NCBI GenBank assembly: GCA_027306785.1 | Contig: DAHUZB010000006.1 | Span: forward strand, 1-64,000 | Length of the DNA stretch: 64,000 nucleotides | Origin: Vulcanimicrobiota bacterium | GTDB taxonomy: Bacteria; Vulcanimicrobiota; Vulcanimicrobiia; Vulcanimicrobiales; Vulcanimicrobiaceae | Reading direction: 5' to 3' | Notes under the pieces: generated by a model | Databases searched by the model: none | What the model was told of the DNA's origin: nothing | Seen by the model: the letters and a program-made list of their open reading frames with translations, nothing else | In this document: positions 1 through 9,269 of the stretch, piece by piece | Layout of the letters: every line of letters starts with the position of its first letter | How positions within the stretch are numbered: the stretch's first letter is position 1 | Translations under genes and position numbers: made by a program

Positions 1-2
1 AT

Positions 3-41
3 GCCTATGAGCTCGACCGCAAAATGGCGGTGACGGCATAA
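3..41 (+). CDS. C-terminal tail of an upstream gene (partial)
   Basis: The third frame is open from the window edge and stops with TAA two bases before the ATG of the FadJ-like gene. Only about 12 residues are visible (ending MAVTA), so the product cannot be named. The tight spacing suggests it is cotranscribed with the beta-oxidation genes that follow; fatty-acid oxidation operons often place an acyl-CoA dehydrogenase here, but nothing visible proves that. Confidence 0.3.
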   Translation, partial: AYELDRKMAVTA

Positions 42-43
42 CC

Positions 44-2218
44 ATGTCGTTCATCCGCACGGAAGATAGAGACGGCGTCCGGGTTATCACGCTCGATAAC
101 CCGCCCGTCAACTCCCTCTCGTTCGCACTCTCGGGCGAGCTCGTGCCCATCGTCGAAGCGGCCGACAAGGACGAGAGCGTCAAAGCGGTCGTCTTCATCG
201 GCGCGAACGGCATCTTCTCGGCCGGCGCCGACGTCAACGACTTTTCGACCGAGCCGACGCCCGAGACGCGCACGATTCGCGACGTGATCGCGGCGGTGGA
301 GCGCAGCAACAAGATCTTCGTCGCCGCGATTCAAAAGAACGCGCTCGGCGGCGGTCTGGAACTCTCGCTCGCGTGCGACTACCGCGTCGCGACGGCCGAC
401 ACCAAGGTGGGGCTCCCCGAGATCAAACTCGGGCTGCTGCCCGGTGCGGGCGGCACGCAGCGCCTGCCGCGTCTGATCGGCGCGCAAGACGCGCTCGACA
501 TGATGCTCAAGGGCAAGAACATGAAAGCCGCGGATGCGAAGGCGAAGGGCATCCTCGACGAGGTCGTCGAGTCGCCCGATGCGCTGCTCGACGCCGCGCT
601 CAAGCTCGCCCTTCGACAGGCTCAGGGTGACACCCAAAAGGCTCAGGGTGACACCCAAAAGGCTCAGGGTGACACCGGTAGCGGAAAACGTCGCATCTCC
701 AAGCGTAAGGTGGAGCTGGGTAAGGGCATCACGGCGCAGGCCGCGCCCTTCATCGTCTCGCAGGCGCACAAGATGGTGCCGGCCGAAGACGCGGGCGGTC
801 TCGCCGCGCACAAGCTGATCGATGCGGTCGAGGCCGCGTTCGAATTGCCCTTCGAGTTCGGCATCGCGCGCGAAGCGCGGCTCTTCGAAGAGCTCGCGCG
901 TTCCGCGCCGTCGTTCGCGCTGCGCCACGTCTTCTTCGCCGAGCGCGAGCTCGCGAAGATCCCGTCCTTCGAAAAGCTCAGGATGACAGACACTCCCGAG
1001 ATCAAAAAGGCGGGCGTCATCGGCGCGGGTACGATGGGCACCGGCATCGCGATTACCTTCGCGCAAGCGGGTATTCCGGTGCACGTGATCGACTCGAATG
1101 CCGACGCGGTTGAGAAAGCGCGTCAGACCGTCTTCGGCATGTTCATGTATCAGGTTCAAAAGGGCCGCATGACGCAGGAAGAGGCCTGGAAGCTCGGTCA
1201 GTCGATCCAGTTTACCGACGACTACAACGAGCTCGCCGATGCCGACGTCGTGATCGAGGCCGTCTTCGAGAGCATGGACGTGAAGAAGCAGGTCTTCGCC
1301 AAGCTCGACGGGATCGTCAAGCCCGACGGCATCCTCGCTTCGAACACCTCGACCCTCGATATCGATGAGATGGCGTCGGTAACCAAGCGCGCCGACAAGT
1401 TCGTCGGCCTGCACTTCTTCGTGCCCGCCAACATCATGCCGCTGCTCGAGATCGTGCGCGGCAAGGAGACCTCGCCGCAGACGCTGGCGATCGCGTTCAA
1501 ACTCGGCAAGGCGCTGCGCAAGACCGCGGTGCTCTCCACGAACGCCTTCGGCTTCATCGGCAATCGCATGGTCTTCGACTACGCGAAGGCCGCGGGTGCG
1601 CTCGCGGAAGAGGGCATCTCGCCGATGCGTATCGACGGCGTCGCCAAGAAGTTCGGCTTCCCGATGGGACCGTTCGCGATGGGCGATCTCTCGGGCATCG
1701 ACGTCGCGTGGCATATCGCAAAGGCGCGCCCCGACGTGGCGAAGGGCCGCACCGACGTGATCGATCGCCTGGTCGAGATGAAGCGCCTCGGGCAGAAGAC
1801 GATGGCGGGATACTTCACGTACGACAAGAGCGTCGGCAAGGGACGCGAGCCGATCGCCGATCCGGAGATCGAAGCGCTCTTCGCCGAAGAGGCCAAGAAA
1901 CACGGCATCGCGCCGCGTGAGGTCTCCGACGAAGAGATCCTGCAGCGCTTGGTTTTCGCGCTCATCAACCGCGGTGCGTACCTGCTCGAAGAGGGCGTTG
2001 CGCTGCGTCCCGGCGACATCGACATCGTCTACATCTTCGGATACGGCTTCCCGCCGCACCACGGCGGACCGATGTGGTACGCGGATGAAGTCGGCGTGAA
2101 GCACGTCTACGACAAGGTGGTGGAGTTCGGGTGGGAACCCGCGCCGCTGCTCAAAGCCATCGCCGAGAAGAACGGCACGTTTGCAGCACTGAAACAGGGA
2201 GAACTCGTCAATGCGTGA
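44..2218 (+). CDS. fadJ: Bifunctional enoyl-CoA hydratase / 3-hydroxyacyl-CoA dehydrogenase (FadJ/FadB-like)
   Basis: Two-step beta-oxidation enzyme that hydrates trans-2-enoyl-CoA and oxidises 3-hydroxyacyl-CoA with NAD, in the cytoplasm. Residues 1-190 are a crotonase domain with the oxyanion-hole segment [16 protein letters not shown] and the catalytic-Glu segment [19 protein letters not shown]. From about residue 323 a Rossmann domain starts with [13 protein letters not shown], followed by the 3HCDH C-terminal domains with the family motif GFGFPMGPF-like ([14 protein letters not shown]) and [11 protein letters not shown] near the end. At 724 aa it is close to E. coli FadJ (714). Two repeat-derived insertions sit in the interdomain linkers (residues ~190-211 and ~307-317), where they should be tolerated. 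The gene overlaps the thiolase start by 8 bases, so the two subunits of a trifunctional complex are translationally coupled. FadJ versus FadB cannot be decided. Confidence 0.93.
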   Translation: MSFIRTEDRDGVRVITLDNPPVNSLSFALSGELVPIVEAADKDESVKAVVFIGANGIFSAGADVNDFSTEPTPETRTIRDVIAAVERSNKIFVAAIQKNALGGGLELSLACDYRVATADTKVGLPEIKLGLLPGAGGTQRLPRLIGAQDALDMMLKGKNMKAADAKAKGILDEVVESPDALLDAALKLALRQAQGDTQKAQGDTQKAQGDTGSGKRRISKRKVELGKGITAQAAPFIVSQAHKMVPAEDAGGLAAHKLIDAVEAAFELPFEFGIAREARLFEELARSAPSFALRHVFFAERELAKIPSFEKLRMTDTPEIKKAGVIGAGTMGTGIAITFAQAGIPVHVIDSNADAVEKARQTVFGMFMYQVQKGRMTQEEAWKLGQSIQFTDDYNELADADVVIEAVFESMDVKKQVFAKLDGIVKPDGILASNTSTLDIDEMASVTKRADKFVGLHFFVPANIMPLLEIVRGKETSPQTLAIAFKLGKALRKTAVLSTNAFGFIGNRMVFDYAKAAGALAEEGISPMRIDGVAKKFGFPMGPFAMGDLSGIDVAWHIAKARPDVAKGRTDVIDRLVEMKRLGQKTMAGYFTYDKSVGKGREPIADPEIEALFAEEAKKHGIAPREVSDEEILQRLVFALINRGAYLLEEGVALRPGDIDIVYIFGYGFPPHHGGPMWYADEVGVKHVYDKVVEFGWEPAPLLKAIAEKNGTFAALKQGELVNA
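611..676 (+). repeat. In-frame 21-bp tandem repeat inside fadJ
   Basis: A motif beginning CTTCGACAGGCTCAGGGTGA is followed by three copies of a 21-bp unit (618-638, 639-659, 660-676 partial; core AGGCTCAGGGTGACACC). 21 bp equals seven codons, so each copy adds a QAQGDTQ-type heptapeptide without shifting frame. It lies just after the crotonase domain, in a linker. It resembles the dispersed TTCGACAAGCTCAGGATGA-type repeats known from many high-GC bacterial genomes; that recognition is from memory. Confidence 0.85.
962..993 (+). repeat. Second dispersed-repeat insertion inside fadJ
   Basis: The segment containing CCTTCGAAAAGCTCAGGATG is a variant of the repeat at 611 and encodes [10 protein letters not shown]. 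It sits exactly between the helical linker and the Rossmann fold of FadJ, 30-40 bases before the GxGxxG codons. Same repeat family, single copy, in frame. Confidence 0.8.
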
Positions 2219-3398
2219 GGCGGTGATCGTCTCGGCGGCGCGGACGCCGATCGGTAAGGCGTTCCGCGGCGCATTCAATCAGACGCCGAGCGCGACGCTC
2301 GCGGGCTTCGTCGCTCGCGAAGCGATGGATCGCGCGAAGGTCGATCCGGCCGAAATCGAAGAGATCGTGATCGGGGCGGGGCTCCCCGAGGGCGCGACCG
2401 GCAACAACATCGGCCGCACGGCGGCGCTGCGCGCCGGATGCCCGGTGAGCGTTGCGGGCTCGACGGTGAGCCGTTTCTGCGCCTCGGGTCTCGATGCGAT
2501 CGTCGCGGGCGCCAAGCGCGTCATCGTCGACGGCGCGGAGATCGTGGTCGCAGGCGGCGTCGAGTCGATCTCGATGGTGCAGAACGAACTGAACATGACG
2601 CACTACACCGAGGAGTGGCTGCTGCGCCACACGCCCGACGTGTACATGCCGATGCTCTACACCGCCGACAACGTGGCCAAGAAGTACAAGGTCTCGCGCG
2701 AGGCGCAGGACGAGTACGCGTTGCAGAGTCAGCAGCGCACGGCCGCGGCTCAAGAAGCGGGCCGTTTCGATCGCGAGATCGTCGCGATGCCGTCGTGGAT
2801 GTATCTTCAGGATAAAGAGACCGGCGTCGTCACCGAAAAGCACGTGACGCTGCGTAGAGACGAGGGCAATCGCCCCGAGACGACGCTCGAAGGGCTCTCG
2901 CAACTCAAGGGCGCCGTGCCCGGGATCAAAGAGACCTCGATCACGGCCGGCAACTCCTCGCAGCTCTCCGACGGCGCGGCGGCGGTGGTGCTGATGGATG
3001 CGAAGCTCGCCGAGCAGCGCGGACTCGAGCCGCTCGGCTACTATCGCGGCTTCGCGGTCGCGGGCTGCGAGCCGGGCGAGATGGGCATCGGTCCGGTCTT
3101 CGCGGTGCCGAAACTGCTCAAGGCGCACGGGTTGAAGATCGACGATATCGGTTTGTGGGAATTGAACGAGGCGTTCGCCGTGCAGACGGTCTACTGCCGC
3201 GACACGCTCGGCATTCCGAACGATCGTTACAACGTCGACGGCGGCGCGATCTCGATCGGACACCCGTACGGTATGAGCGGCGCGCGCATGACGATGCACG
3301 CGCTCATCGAAGGCAAACGCCGCGGCGTCAAATACGTCGTCGTCACGATGTGCGTCGGCGGCGGTATGGGCGCGGCGGGTCTCTTCGAAGTCGCGTAG
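2211..3398 (+). CDS. fadA: Acetyl-CoA C-acyltransferase (thiolase)
   Basis: Final beta-oxidation step: thiolytic cleavage of 3-ketoacyl-CoA to acetyl-CoA and a shortened acyl-CoA. The 395-aa length is typical. The nucleophilic cysteine is Cys90 in [14 protein letters not shown]; the NEAFA motif, the catalytic His in [16 protein letters not shown] and the second catalytic Cys in [10 protein letters not shown] near the C-terminus are all present. The ATG overlaps the 3' end of fadJ by 8 bases, so both belong to one operon, closed by the terminator at 3422. It could equally be read as a biosynthetic acetoacetyl-CoA thiolase by sequence alone; the fadJ partner favours degradation. Confidence 0.93.
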   Translation: MREAVIVSAARTPIGKAFRGAFNQTPSATLAGFVAREAMDRAKVDPAEIEEIVIGAGLPEGATGNNIGRTAALRAGCPVSVAGSTVSRFCASGLDAIVAGAKRVIVDGAEIVVAGGVESISMVQNELNMTHYTEEWLLRHTPDVYMPMLYTADNVAKKYKVSREAQDEYALQSQQRTAAAQEAGRFDREIVAMPSWMYLQDKETGVVTEKHVTLRRDEGNRPETTLEGLSQLKGAVPGIKETSITAGNSSQLSDGAAAVVLMDAKLAEQRGLEPLGYYRGFAVAGCEPGEMGIGPVFAVPKLLKAHGLKIDDIGLWELNEAFAVQTVYCRDTLGIPNDRYNVDGGAISIGHPYGMSGARMTMHALIEGKRRGVKYVVVTMCVGGGMGAAGLFEVA

Positions 3399-3421
3399 GT
3401 CCGGCACGCGCGTGCGATGTG

Positions 3422-3459
3422 CGAAGCCCCGAGGAGCGACTCCTCGGGGCTTCGTTTTT
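3422..3459 (+). terminator. Rho-independent terminator of the fadJ-fadA operon
   Basis: A perfect 14-bp GC-rich stem (CGAAGCCCCGAGGA paired with TCCTCGGGGCTTCG) with a 5-base loop GCGAC is followed directly by TTTTT. It starts 24 bases after the thiolase stop. Confidence 0.93.
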
Positions 3460-3478
3460 CTATCGTGATGCGTAGCCG

Positions 3479-3751
3479 TTATTTCGGCGCGTAGGCGGTG
3501 CACCAGCCGTGCGGGCTGATCGGACCGGCGACGACCTTGCAGACACCCGCCGCCGTCTTCGTTTTGCCCGGAACGAAGAGCGCGCATCCGGAGCACTGCT
3601 GCTTGCCGTTCGGGTGATCCTGATACTTGAACTGCGCCTTCGTGCCTTTGGCCTCGGCCGTTCCGGTCGCGCCGACCGCGAATGCCGCTGCGAGCGCGGG
3701 AAGGACGATCAGGCCGCCCAGCGCTTCTTTGCGAGAAATGGGACGATTCAC
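3479..3751 (-). CDS. High-potential iron-sulfur protein (HiPIP)
   Basis: Small (90 aa) periplasmic one-electron carrier with a [4Fe-4S] cluster. Four cysteines are laid out as in HiPIPs: C-x2-C in QQCSGCALF, a third in GVCKVV and a fourth in HGWCTAYAP. Residues 1-34 form an export signal with a basic start, a hydrophobic Ala-rich core and an AEA cleavage-like site; the SRKEAL stretch is reminiscent of a Tat signal but lacks a clear twin Arg. The start is GTG at 3751, fixed by AAAGGAGG eight bases upstream. It stands alone, divergent from a membrane-protein gene, with no respiratory partner visible nearby. Confidence 0.88.
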   Translation of the reverse strand: MNRPISRKEALGGLIVLPALAAAFAVGATGTAEAKGTKAQFKYQDHPNGKQQCSGCALFVPGKTKTAAGVCKVVAGPISPHGWCTAYAPK

Positions 3752-3870
3752 GTGAAGAGCCTCCTTTACCGACTGTTCGGGGGATTGGCGAACCGTGTCG
3801 CGTGTGCCTGTTGGTCGACCGACGCCCGAGCATCGAGGGCTTCATTCGCGGCGTCGGGAAGCAGCGTCCG

Positions 3871-5442
3871 ATGAACCGTCGACGAGCGCTCTCGATCGCC
3901 GCGATCCTGTTTGCCTGTGCGATCCTCGTGACGGGGATGAAGCTGCTCGAAGTGCAGTGGTTTGAGGGCGATACCGCGCTTTTCTTCCAGACCGCCGAGC
4001 ATATCGCGCACGGCGAGGGCGCGACGAGCAGCATCTTCACGTCGATTCAATCGGCGCAGCACTCGCCGTTTTTTCGTGACTCGCTCGCCCAGCTGCGGGC
4101 CGATCCGCTCGTTTCGCCGCCCTTCAGCGACGATCGCGTGCTGACGCTGCACGCCTACTTCATCCTTTTCCCGCTCGGATGGCTCACGGTGCTCCTTCCC
4201 GTCGGCGTCGTGCTCCTGGGCGCGTTCGCGCTCGTCTTCATGGGGCTACTCTACTGCGCGATCGCGATGGTCTCGGCGCGCGGCGTGCCGCTCGTCGGGG
4301 CGGTGCTCTTCGCGGCGATCGTCGCAACGCATCCCGCCTTCAGCGACAGTCTGCTCTACGGCCAATTCTATCCGGATCGCTTCTTCATGCTGGGCGGGAT
4401 GCTGCTGCTACTCGCGGCGACACGCGAGCGGACGAACCGTGCGGCGCTCGTGGCGGCCGCGCTCTTGTGCGCGTCGATCGACGAGCGCGGCGCGCTGGTG
4501 GGCGGCGTGATCCTCGTGCTGTGCACGCTGCTCGTCCCGGCTGCATCGAACGATCGCCGGCTCAAGTACGCGCTCGGCGCGGCGCTGATCCTCGTCGCCC
4601 TCGCCGAGTCGCACTTCTTTCTGGTTCACGGCGATAACGGCGGCTATTTCGGTGCGAATCCGGCGAAGTTCGTCGCCATTCTGTTAAATCCGATCCTGAT
4701 GCGACTCTCGCTCGTCTTTCTCATGGTCAGCATCCCGCTGCTCGCGTTCGCGTTCTTCGAATGGCGTTCCGCGCTCGTCGCCGTCGCGACGATGCTGCCG
4801 AATCTCCTCGGCACGATCGGCGGCGCCGAGAAGGTCGGTTTTTCGACCCACTATCATTCCTATTATTTCCCGGTGTTGGTATGGGCGGCGGCGCTCGGAT
4901 TCGCTCGTCTCTATCGCATCGCGACGGCGCGCAATCGCGCGCGCGTCATGCTTGCCGCAACGGCGGCGATCCTGTTGATCGCCTGCTCGTTCGATCCGTA
5001 CGCGGGCATTCCGAGGCTCTCGCTCGCGCGCATCGGTCAGAGCTTCATACCCGCCCTGATCACCAACGCCCAAAACGACTACAGTGCGGCGGGCATCGCG
5101 CATAGTCGTCTGGAGAACGCGTTACGCGCGGCGGTGCCGCGTGGAGCACTGGTGAGCGCGCCGGAATCCGCGATGACCGCCCTGTATAGCGGCCGTCGAA
5201 TCGTGTTCTTTCCCCTCGATATCGAGACCGCCGAGTACGTGATACGCCCGGTAACGGTCTTGCCCGACGGAACCTACGAGTACAGCGGCCTCGTGAGCCG
5301 TCTTCAGGGAACGACGCTCGCACGCGCAAATGCGATGCTCACGCGGCGGATGCGGCGTGCCGGTTTCGACGTGGATCACCCGCTCGTGATCTCGGGACTC
5401 GCGCTCGCCGTCATACACCGACGAGCCGGTCGGCCGCGCTAA
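3871..5442 (+). CDS. DUF2079-like polytopic membrane protein
   Basis: Predicted integral membrane protein of about 523 aa with roughly ten hydrophobic segments. The segment after the first helix (EGDTALFFQTAEHIAHG) and the later SPPFSDD and HFFLVHGDNGG-like loops match the layout of the DUF2079/GT-C-type family, whose members resemble lipid-linked-sugar glycosyltransferases. I start it at ATG 3871 because the in-frame upstream extension overlaps the divergent HiPIP leader and is not hydrophobic. The C-terminal third (from about residue 390) is soluble and probably extracytoplasmic. Function unknown; the substrate cannot be inferred from context. Confidence 0.7.
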   Translation: MNRRRALSIAAILFACAILVTGMKLLEVQWFEGDTALFFQTAEHIAHGEGATSSIFTSIQSAQHSPFFRDSLAQLRADPLVSPPFSDDRVLTLHAYFILFPLGWLTVLLPVGVVLLGAFALVFMGLLYCAIAMVSARGVPLVGAVLFAAIVATHPAFSDSLLYGQFYPDRFFMLGGMLLLLAATRERTNRAALVAAALLCASIDERGALVGGVILVLCTLLVPAASNDRRLKYALGAALILVALAESHFFLVHGDNGGYFGANPAKFVAILLNPILMRLSLVFLMVSIPLLAFAFFEWRSALVAVATMLPNLLGTIGGAEKVGFSTHYHSYYFPVLVWAAALGFARLYRIATARNRARVMLAATAAILLIACSFDPYAGIPRLSLARIGQSFIPALITNAQNDYSAAGIAHSRLENALRAAVPRGALVSAPESAMTALYSGRRIVFFPLDIETAEYVIRPVTVLPDGTYEYSGLVSRLQGTTLARANAMLTRRMRRAGFDVDHPLVISGLALAVIHRRAGRPR

Positions 5443-5475
5443 CGGCGCGCCGCCTTCGGAGCGTCGTCGGGGCGA

Positions 5476-6081
5476 TTACGGGTGGCCGAACGCCCCGATG
5501 TGGACGGTGGTCGGGATGAGGAGCATCCCATCGCGCGTTTCGGATGCGTGCGGCGCGAGATGCGGCGCGGCTAGGTCGCGATAGCCGTCGGGCGTGCGCG
5601 CGAAGCGACCGCGATCCGCGCGCGCGATCCTTCGCGCCATCGCCGATTGCGTCGGCGTATAGGTGGGATCGAGCGTCACCACGCGCCCGCCCGGAGCGAG
5701 CCCGCTTGCGATCGTGGCGAAGAGATCGCGAGCCGTCGCGTCGTCGCAATGATGGATCACGCCGAGCAATAGCACCAGGTCGTAGGGCGCGAGCGCGCGC
5801 GCGTGTTCCGGCGCGAACATCCCCTGCTCGAAGCGCCCCTTGCTGCCGAAGCGCCGGCGCGCCCAGGCGATGTAGTCGGCACTGGGATCGAAGCCGATGT
5901 ACTCGACGTTCGGCAAGTAGCGCAGCGCGAGGCCCGGCCCGCAGCCGACGTCGATCACGCGCGAACCCGCGGAGACCGCTCCGTAGGTCGTGACGCAGTA
6001 ACGGCGCGGATTCTCGGCACCGAGCAGCCACTGCACCGCGTTGTAGAGGACCGGATGCTCGAGAAGGGCAAGGGCTGACAC
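5476..6081 (-). CDS. Class I SAM-dependent methyltransferase
   Basis: 201-aa Rossmann-fold methyltransferase. Motif I is VIDVGCGPG at residues ~43-51, followed by an acidic turn in IGFDPSADYI, motif IV LVLLLGVIHHCDD and a post-motif segment GLAPGGRVVTLDPTY. It belongs to the broad Methyltransf_25/11 group; the substrate is not identifiable. It converges on the DUF2079-like gene (33-base gap) and diverges from the first VPS10-type gene, so it is probably a single-gene unit. Confidence 0.82.
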   Translation of the reverse strand: MSALALLEHPVLYNAVQWLLGAENPRRYCVTTYGAVSAGSRVIDVGCGPGLALRYLPNVEYIGFDPSADYIAWARRRFGSKGRFEQGMFAPEHARALAPYDLVLLLGVIHHCDDATARDLFATIASGLAPGGRVVTLDPTYTPTQSAMARRIARADRGRFARTPDGYRDLAAPHLAPHASETRDGMLLIPTTVHIGAFGHP

Positions 6082-6152
6082 GCACGCTTGCTTCGGCTCG
6101 CCTCGGGCCGCCTCCCGGCGGTCGGTGCAGCGCTCGAAAGGAACCCGCCGCT

Positions 6153-9100
6153 ATGAATCTCCGCCGTTTCGCGCCCGTTGCGTGCGCGTTGCTCGCCGCA
6201 TGCTCCACGGGCGCGCCGCAGCGCAGCGCCACCGTTACCGTCACCGCGGGACCGGTGGTCGATGCGCGGGCGACCGTTGCGCCGCGGGATTTCGGCGCGC
6301 TCGCCTGGCGCATCGTCGGCCCCGCGGTGATGGGCGGCCGGCTCGATGCGGTGGCGGGCGTTCCGGGCGATCCTGCGACGATCTACCTGGGGCATAGTTC
6401 GAGCGGGCTCTACGAATCGACCGATGGCGGAGCCGAATTCAGCTCGATCTTCGATGCGGGGCGTTCGTCGTCGATCGGCGCGCTCGCACTCGCGCCGTCG
6501 AATCCGAAGATCATCTACGTCGGGACCGGCGAAGGCTTTCCGCGCAACACCGCGGCGCTCGGCGACGGCGTCTTTCGTTCCGACGACGGCGGGAAGACGT
6601 GGCGCGCGCTCGGGTTGCGCGGCACGCAGCACATCGCGCGCATCGCGATCGATCCGCGCGATCCGAACGTGGCGCTCGTGGCCGCGATGGGTCCCGAATT
6701 TACGCCGGGCGGCGAGCGCGGTATCTACCGCACGAGCGACGGCGGCAAGCATTGGCGGCGCGTGCTCGCGGGCAATCCGACCACCGGCGGCAGCGACGTG
6801 GCCTTCGATCCGCGCGATCCGTCGATCGCGTTCGCGGGAACGTTCGATTACGTGCGGCGCCCGTGGACGTTTCGCGGCGGCGGCACCGGCAGCGGACTCT
6901 TTCGTTCGACCGACGGCGGTCGTACCTGGACGCGATTGACCGATCCGGCGCGGCACGACGGTCTGCCCGGCGGCATCATCAACCGCGTCGGGCTCGCGAT
7001 CTGCGCGCATCATCCGAACGTCGTCTACGCAATCGTGCCGACCAAGCACGGCATGCTCTATCGCTCCGACGACGGCGGCCTGCGCTGGCGACTGGTCAAC
7101 GCTGATCAGGATCTGGTCTTCCGGCCGTTCTACTTCTCGCAAGTGCGGGTGGACCCGAACGATCCGAACGTCGTGTGGATCGTCTCGGGCGGACTGCGCC
7201 GTTCGACCGACGGCGGCGTGCATTTCAAAGGCGTCGATGCGGGCGGGGACAATCACGACCTCTGGATCGATCCGACCGACGGGCGTCACGTGCTGCTCGG
7301 CAGCGACATGGGCTTCGATCGTTCCGTCGACGGCGGCACGACGTGGACGTACCTGAACAACACGCCGTTCTCGCAAGTCTATCGCGTCGGCTACGATCGC
7401 GAGGTGCCGTATCACGTGATGGGCGGCATGCAGGACCACGAGGTCTGGTGGGGACCGAACGAACTCTGGAACGACACGGGCGTCTCGGACGGATCGTGGC
7501 GCAACATCTCGGATTGGGGCGACGGGCAGTATGCCAAGCCCGATCCGCGCGATCCGAACATCATCTACGAAGACACGCACTTCGGCGATCTCACGCGACG
7601 CGATCTGCGCACCGGTGAAGCGCGCTACATCTCGCCGCAGCCGCTGATCGCCTTCGGAACCGGCGCGGGAACGTTCCCGTACCGGTTCAATTGGAGTGCG
7701 CCGCTTGCGATCTCGCGTCGCGATCCGAACACGATCTACTTCGGCGGAAACGTGCTCTTCCGCTCGCGCGATCAAGGGCAGACGTGGCAGGCGATCAGCC
7801 CCGATCTCTCGCAGCCGTGCAAACCCGCATGGCTCGCGCCGAGCGGCGGTCCGATCACGCACGACAACACGAACGCCGAAACCTACTGCACGATCTACGC
7901 GATCGCGCAGGGACGCGCCGCGGGCTCGCTCTGGGTCGGCACGGACGACGGGCATCTCGCGCATTCGAGCGACGACGGCGCGACCTGGCACGATCTCACC
8001 GCGAAGGTGTCGGGATTGCCGCCGCAATCGTGGGTGGATTCGATCGAAACCTCGCGCGTGCACGACGGCACCGTGTACGTCACGTTCGATCGCCACCGCA
8101 TGGGTGATACGCATCCCTACGTGTACGTCACGCGCGACGACGGCGCGACCTGGCGGCCTATCGATCGCGGCTTACCGCTTTGGGCCTACGTCGTGCGCGA
8201 GGACCCGCGAGCGCCGAACCTGCTCTTCGCCGGGACCGAAGACGGTATCTACGCGTCGTTCGATGCGGGCGCGCACTGGCACGATCTGCTGCTCGGCACG
8301 CACCATGTGCCCGTCTACGATCTGCAGATCCAGCCCGATGCGAACGACCTGATCGCCGGAACGCACGGGCGCGGATTCGCTATTCTCGACGATATCACGC
8401 CGCTCGAGGGTCTTGCGCGCGCGGTGCGCAGCCGCGTCGCGCTCTTCGCGCCGCGCGACGCATGGCGTCACGCGCAACGCCCCTACTACGACATCGGCAA
8501 GGATGCGTTCGTGGCCGAGAACAAGCCGTACGGCGCGACGATCTCGTATTATCTCGCGCCCACGCCGAAGCCCGCGCACGGAGCGCACCCGAAGGAGAAG
8601 ATCGAGCTCGAAATTCTGCACGGCGCGACCGTGATTCGCCGGCTGCACGCAACCGATAAAGCGGGGATCAATCGCGTCACGTGGGACCTTACGACCGATC
8701 CGCCGGGCGGCACCGCGGCGAAGCAGGATCCGCGTCCGTATTACGTCTTCTATTCGCTCCGCGTCACCGGGCCTCAGGTGCTGCCGGGAACCTATACGGT
8801 GCGCCTCGTCGCGCGCGGCGCGACGCTCGAGGCTCCGGTGCGCGTGCGTCTCGACCCGCGTTCGAAGGCGACGACCGAGCAGTTGCAAGCGCAGTACGAC
8901 GCGCTCGCGCGTCTGGCGCGCGATCAGGAGCGCGGCGAGCGGTGGCTCGCGGAGGCGCTCGCGCAGCACAAACGCGTCGGCACGCGCAATCCCAAGCTCG
9001 GCGCGCAGCTGACCGATCTTGCGAACGCGCTGCGCAACGGAAACGGGAGCGAGAACGCGGGCTACCAACAACCGGCGCAGGTGATCGACCAGATCGCCTA

Positions 9101-9269
9101 CCTGCGCCATATCATGGCGACATCGCTCACCGGACCGACGCAGCCGCAGGCCGACGAGATGGCGCGCTACGAGCGCGAACTCGACGCGCTCGCACCGCGC
9201 GCGCGGGCGCTCTTTGCACGGGCCGCGGCGATCAAGCCCACAGCATCGCCGCGCCCCGCACGCCGCTAG
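6153..9269 (+). CDS. VPS10/sortilin-type beta-propeller lipoprotein (paralogue 1)
   Basis: 1038-aa exported protein. The signal peptide ends in a lipobox LLAAC with Cys17 as the likely lipidated residue. The body is made of many Asp-box/BNR-like repeats of the type S-x-D-G-G-x-x-W (for example SDDGGKTW, STDGGRTW, SDDGATW), spaced as in sortilin/Vps10 and GH33/GH74-like propellers. Such proteins are often auto-annotated as glycosyl hydrolases, but no catalytic residues can be assigned here. The last ~200 residues (from about 830) leave the propeller and hold a beta-sandwich-like segment and a helical tail. It is the most divergent of three paralogues in the window (others at 27152 and 33694). 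Its last 38 bases overlap the convergent ROK gene. Confidence 0.8.
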   Translation: MNLRRFAPVACALLAACSTGAPQRSATVTVTAGPVVDARATVAPRDFGALAWRIVGPAVMGGRLDAVAGVPGDPATIYLGHSSSGLYESTDGGAEFSSIFDAGRSSSIGALALAPSNPKIIYVGTGEGFPRNTAALGDGVFRSDDGGKTWRALGLRGTQHIARIAIDPRDPNVALVAAMGPEFTPGGERGIYRTSDGGKHWRRVLAGNPTTGGSDVAFDPRDPSIAFAGTFDYVRRPWTFRGGGTGSGLFRSTDGGRTWTRLTDPARHDGLPGGIINRVGLAICAHHPNVVYAIVPTKHGMLYRSDDGGLRWRLVNADQDLVFRPFYFSQVRVDPNDPNVVWIVSGGLRRSTDGGVHFKGVDAGGDNHDLWIDPTDGRHVLLGSDMGFDRSVDGGTTWTYLNNTPFSQVYRVGYDREVPYHVMGGMQDHEVWWGPNELWNDTGVSDGSWRNISDWGDGQYAKPDPRDPNIIYEDTHFGDLTRRDLRTGEARYISPQPLIAFGTGAGTFPYRFNWSAPLAISRRDPNTIYFGGNVLFRSRDQGQTWQAISPDLSQPCKPAWLAPSGGPITHDNTNAETYCTIYAIAQGRAAGSLWVGTDDGHLAHSSDDGATWHDLTAKVSGLPPQSWVDSIETSRVHDGTVYVTFDRHRMGDTHPYVYVTRDDGATWRPIDRGLPLWAYVVREDPRAPNLLFAGTEDGIYASFDAGAHWHDLLLGTHHVPVYDLQIQPDANDLIAGTHGRGFAILDDITPLEGLARAVRSRVALFAPRDAWRHAQRPYYDIGKDAFVAENKPYGATISYYLAPTPKPAHGAHPKEKIELEILHGATVIRRLHATDKAGINRVTWDLTTDPPGGTAAKQDPRPYYVFYSLRVTGPQVLPGTYTVRLVARGATLEAPVRVRLDPRSKATTEQLQAQYDALARLARDQERGERWLAEALAQHKRVGTRNPKLGAQLTDLANALRNGNGSENAGYQQPAQVIDQIAYLRHIMATSLTGPTQPQADEMARYERELDALAPRARALFARAAAIKPTASPRPARR

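Noticed and set aside
5-2278. A 757-codon open frame antisense to fadJ
   Set aside because: It is a high-GC shadow: no conserved motif, and fadJ carries complete catalytic signatures on the other strand. The repeat array merely stays open on both strands.
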